In this document: positions 61,911-64,000 of the stretch, piece by piece | Numbering within the stretch: position 1 is the first letter of the stretch | How the letters are laid out: each line of letters opens with the position of its first letter | NCBI RefSeq assembly: GCF_001037495.1 | Contig: NZ_KQ089822.1 | Coordinates: 992,001-1,056,000, forward strand | Direction of reading: 5' to 3' | Origin: Citrobacter sp. MGH106 | GTDB taxonomy: Bacteria; Pseudomonadota; Gammaproteobacteria; Enterobacterales; Enterobacteriaceae | DNA: 64,000 nucleotides | Notes under the pieces: model-generated | Told to the model about the DNA's origin: nothing | The model's database searches: none | What the model saw: the letters and a program-made list of their open reading frames with translations, nothing else | Translations under genes and position numbers: made by a program

Positions 61911-62671
61911 GACAGCTTCTCCTCATATGTCTGCTGGCTGATGATGTGGTTGACCAGGTGGCCGACGCCCTCCACTTCGACGATCACTTCATCACCTGGT
62001 ACCACGTCCGACAGCCCTTTCGGGGTGCCGGTAGCGATCATGTCGCCAGGTTGCAGGGTCATAAACTCGCTCAGGTAAGCGATCAGAAATGGAATGCTGA
62101 AGATCAGATCGGCGGTGGTGCCTTGCTGGCGCAGTTCACCGTTGACCCAGGTGCGCAGTGCCAGATTATGTGGGTCTGGAATATCCGCTTTATCGACGAT
62201 CCAGGGACCTATCGGCGTCAGGGTATCGCGGCTTTTTACCCGTAAATTGGGGCGATAGTAGTTTTCCAGATAGTCGCGGATGGCGTAGTCATTGCATACG
62301 GTGTATCCGGCGACGTACTCCATGGCGTCGGCTTCACTGACTTTACGCGCGGTTTTGCTGATCACCACGACCAGTTCAGCCTCGTAGTGCATGTACTCGA
62401 CGTTGTCCGGGCGCACCGACTCCTGCTGGTGGCCGATAAAGGTATTTGGCGCTTTGATAAACACCAATGGTTCGGTTGGTGGCTTAAACTCCAGCTCGCT
62501 GGCGTGATCGGCGTAGTTCAGACCCAGCGCGAACAGCGTGCCGTCGGCGGGGGGGAGCCAGCGGAATTCGCCCTCATTTAGCAGCTTGCCGTTCTCTAAC
62601 TGTACCTGGCCGCGTTCATCAACCTGAACGTCGTGATGTTGTCCCTGCCACTCAATACGTGCTTGTTTCAT
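61907..62671 (-). CDS. hpaG2: HpaG C-terminal-type isomerase (HpaG2)
   Basis: FAH-family protein of 254 residues, equal to the C-terminal half of the fused E. coli HpaG. Metal-site residues are in EYMHYEAELVVVI near residue 98 and GYTVCNDYAIRDYL near residue 125; substrate-turn block GDMIATGTPKGLSDVVPG near residue 215. It would carry out isomerisation of 2-hydroxyhepta-2,4-diene-dioate. It is coupled to hpaG1 through an ATGA overlap, so the two are made together. Confidence 0.93.
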   Translation of the reverse strand: MKQARIEWQGQHHDVQVDERGQVQLENGKLLNEGEFRWLPPADGTLFALGLNYADHASELEFKPPTEPLVFIKAPNTFIGHQQESVRPDNVEYMHYEAELVVVISKTARKVSEADAMEYVAGYTVCNDYAIRDYLENYYRPNLRVKSRDTLTPIGPWIVDKADIPDPHNLALRTWVNGELRQQGTTADLIFSIPFLIAYLSEFMTLQPGDMIATGTPKGLSDVVPGDEVIVEVEGVGHLVNHIISQQTYEEKLS

Positions 62672-63300
62672 GCCAGCTCTCCTTCAGCAACCACCGGGTT
62701 TTCCAGCGTCGGGAAGCCTTCGGCGAGAATGCGTACGCGATCGCCGGGTCTCAGCGGTACGCGGTTGTGCGGGGTCCCGATCAGAATAGCGTCGCCGGGT
62801 TTAAGGGTGGCGAATTCGCTCAGGGCGCTCAGTAGCTCGGCGGAGGAGCGCTGGAGGTCTGCGGTGTTCCAGCTATCTGCTTCGCGACCGTTGATTTCAG
62901 TGATGATGATCAGTTCATCGACGTTACTCGGCGTAGCGAGAGCGCCAATCGGACAGAAACCATCGCGGCATTTGGCTTTAATTGCCGGGCGATAGAAGCT
63001 CTCTTCCGGCAGGCTGACGTCATTAGCCAGCGCGTATCCTGCAATATAAGCAGCAGCTTCTTCTGCGGCTACTTTGTGGGCGGTTTTGTCGACAATCAGC
63101 GCCACGGTCGCACCGCTCTGTACTGTTTCATCCTTCGGGTAGGGGATGGTCTCGCCGTTACCGATAACGGTGTTGCGCGGTTTGATAAACCAGACCGGGG
63201 TCTTCGGCAGCGTTTTGTAGGGAGCCTGCTGAAACGCATTGCGCCAGGCATCAAGCTGGCTGCGATGGTTAAGGGCTACGGCGAAGATGGTACCTTTCAT
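62668..63300 (-). CDS. hpaG1: HpaG N-terminal-type decarboxylase (HpaG1)
   Basis: FAH-family protein of 210 residues, matching the N-terminal half of fused HpaG, which decarboxylates 5-oxopent-3-ene-1,2,5-tricarboxylate. Conserved blocks are WFIKPRNTVIGNGE near residue 37, GYALANDVSLPEESFYRP near residue 88 and GDAILIGTPHNRVPLRPG near residue 175. First gene of the minus-strand meta-cleavage operon; its start is 283 bases from divergent hpaR. Intact, despite being separate from HpaG2. Confidence 0.93.
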   Translation of the reverse strand: MKGTIFAVALNHRSQLDAWRNAFQQAPYKTLPKTPVWFIKPRNTVIGNGETIPYPKDETVQSGATVALIVDKTAHKVAAEEAAAYIAGYALANDVSLPEESFYRPAIKAKCRDGFCPIGALATPSNVDELIIITEINGREADSWNTADLQRSSAELLSALSEFATLKPGDAILIGTPHNRVPLRPGDRVRILAEGFPTLENPVVAEGELA

Positions 63301-63583
63301 TTACCACTCCTCTGGTATGGATTCAGGAATCAAAGAAAATTCATTAATATGTTAACGATTATCTTTTATGCTTTGTGGAAAGGTTTGGCAAACAGAAGTG
63401 AATGTTTTGTGAGCGGATTAACAATAAATTTACACAAATAAAATTTATTCCATATAAATCAATGGATAAATTATTTTGTGTGCTGTGTTGTACTTTTCAG
63501 GGACAGAAGCTGGTTGCGATCTGGTGCAATTAACGCTATTTATTAACTTATTAACAAACAGGTATGAGGTTCAGAGGTAAGTG
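63301..63583. promoter_or_regulatory. Divergent hpaG / hpaR operator region
   Basis: Contains a CRP-like site TGTGAGCGGATTAACA (63408-63423), a 9-base inverted repeat AATAAATTT-ACACAAATA-AAATTTATT (63423-63449) and a perfect tandem repeat TTATTAAC-TTATTAAC (63540-63555) just before hpaR. HpaR of E. coli W represses its neighbouring operon and itself, and CRP is needed for the meta operon, so these are candidates. The exact operator cannot be fixed from sequence alone. Confidence 0.55.
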
Positions 63584-64000
63584 ATGCATGATTCATTAAC
63601 TATCGCGCTGCTGCAGGCGCGGGAAGCGGCGATGACACATTTTCGCCCCATCGTTAAACGCCATAATCTTACCGAGCAGCAGTGGCGTATCGTGCGTATC
63701 CTTGCCGAAAACCCGTCGATGGATTTTCACGATCTGGCCTTTCGCGCTTGTATTTTACGCCCGAGCCTGACCGGTATTCTGACCCGCATGGAACGCGATG
63801 GTCTGGTGTTGCGCTTAAAGCCGGTGAACGATCAGCGTAAGCTGTACATTTCGCTCACGCCTGCGGGTTCGACGCTGTATGAAAGGGCGAGGTCCGAGGT
63901 GGAAGAGGCCTATCGCCTGATCGAAGCTGAATTTACTGTCGAAAAAATGCGACAACTTACCGCGCTACTGCAAGAGTTTATTACGCTGGGTAATGGGACT
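63584..64000 (+). CDS. hpaR: MarR-family repressor HpaR (3' end cut off)
   Basis: Start of a MarR-type regulator; 139 codons are visible before the window ends and no stop is reached. Winged HTH region near residues 25-95 (LTEQQWRIVRIL, FHDLAFRACILRPSLTGILT, MERDGLVLRLKPVNDQRK) is complete. In E. coli W it represses the hpaGEDFHI genes and is relieved by pathway aromatics. ATG 63584 follows AGAGGTAAGTG. An in-frame GTG one codon earlier is an alternative start. Confidence 0.95.
   Translation, partial: MHDSLTIALLQAREAAMTHFRPIVKRHNLTEQQWRIVRILAENPSMDFHDLAFRACILRPSLTGILTRMERDGLVLRLKPVNDQRKLYISLTPAGSTLYERARSEVEEAYRLIEAEFTVEKMRQLTALLQEFITLGNGT

Overview
The window reads as a chromosomal segment of an enteric bacterium (Enterobacteriaceae). 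Most proteins match Escherichia coli / Salmonella families over their full length. The gene order combines the E. coli stretch ligA-ypeB-yfeH-yfeR-xapABR-gltX-yfeDC-tRNA-Ala-nupC-mntH-ypeC-yfeO-glk-fry/ypd-alaC-lpxP with loci I know beside these genes in Salmonella (ipdC, pgtPABC) and with a complete 4-hydroxyphenylacetate (hpa) cluster. A Citrobacter-like genome is my best guess. That is inference from synteny recalled from memory; no search was run.

Layout. 1-7.4 kb: 3' part of ligA, ypeB, yfeH/yfeR, and the xanthosine genes xapABR. 7.4-10.8 kb: a Val-Val-Lys tRNA operon, gltX, the paralogous HTH genes yfeD and yfeC, and two Ala tRNAs. 10.9-13.7 kb: nupC and mntH, diverging from a region with MntR, Fur and CRP-like sites. 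13.7-18.6 kb: an inserted four-gene sugar ABC operon whose first gene fuses a DeoR-type DNA-binding domain to a ribokinase-like kinase. 18.8-24.5 kb: ypeC, an aldo/keto reductase, ipdC with a TyrR-like box, yfeO and glk. 24.7-31.0 kb: the fructose-like PTS and peptidase operon fryB-fryC-ypdF-ypdE-fryA. 31.0-37.8 kb: inserted material, consisting of a formate dehydrogenase-N operon whose catalytic selenocysteine is replaced by cysteine, then an AT-rich stretch with a small membrane protein, a TrmO-like protein and a dienelactone-hydrolase-like protein. 37.8-45.5 kb: ypdC, the ypdBA two-component system, alaC, the 23-residue ypdK, a secreted LprI-domain protein, lpxP and yfdY. 45.6-52.5 kb: the phosphoglycerate uptake and sensing locus pgtP / pgtC-pgtB-pgtA, and a YaiL-like protein. 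52.8-64 kb: hpaC, hpaB, hpaA, hpaX (frameshifted), hpaI, hpaH, hpaF, hpaD, hpaE, hpaG2, hpaG1 and the start of divergent hpaR.

How the genes work together. The hpa block encodes hydroxylation of 4-hydroxyphenylacetate (HpaBC), ring opening (HpaD) and the steps to pyruvate and succinic semialdehyde (HpaE, F, G, H, I). HpaA and HpaR are the regulators. The importer HpaX is broken by one base in a T tract. The Pgt proteins sense external phosphoglycerate (PgtC/PgtB/PgtA) and import it (PgtP). The FDH operon would couple periplasmic formate oxidation to the quinone pool. The ABC operon would import and phosphorylate a ribose-like sugar under self-encoded control.

The points I find most unusual are the Sec-to-Cys formate dehydrogenase-N, the regulator-kinase fusion, the hpaX frameshift, and two long perfect inverted repeats (51922-51969 and 35903-35939). 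I saw no CRISPR array, phage or complete insertion sequence.
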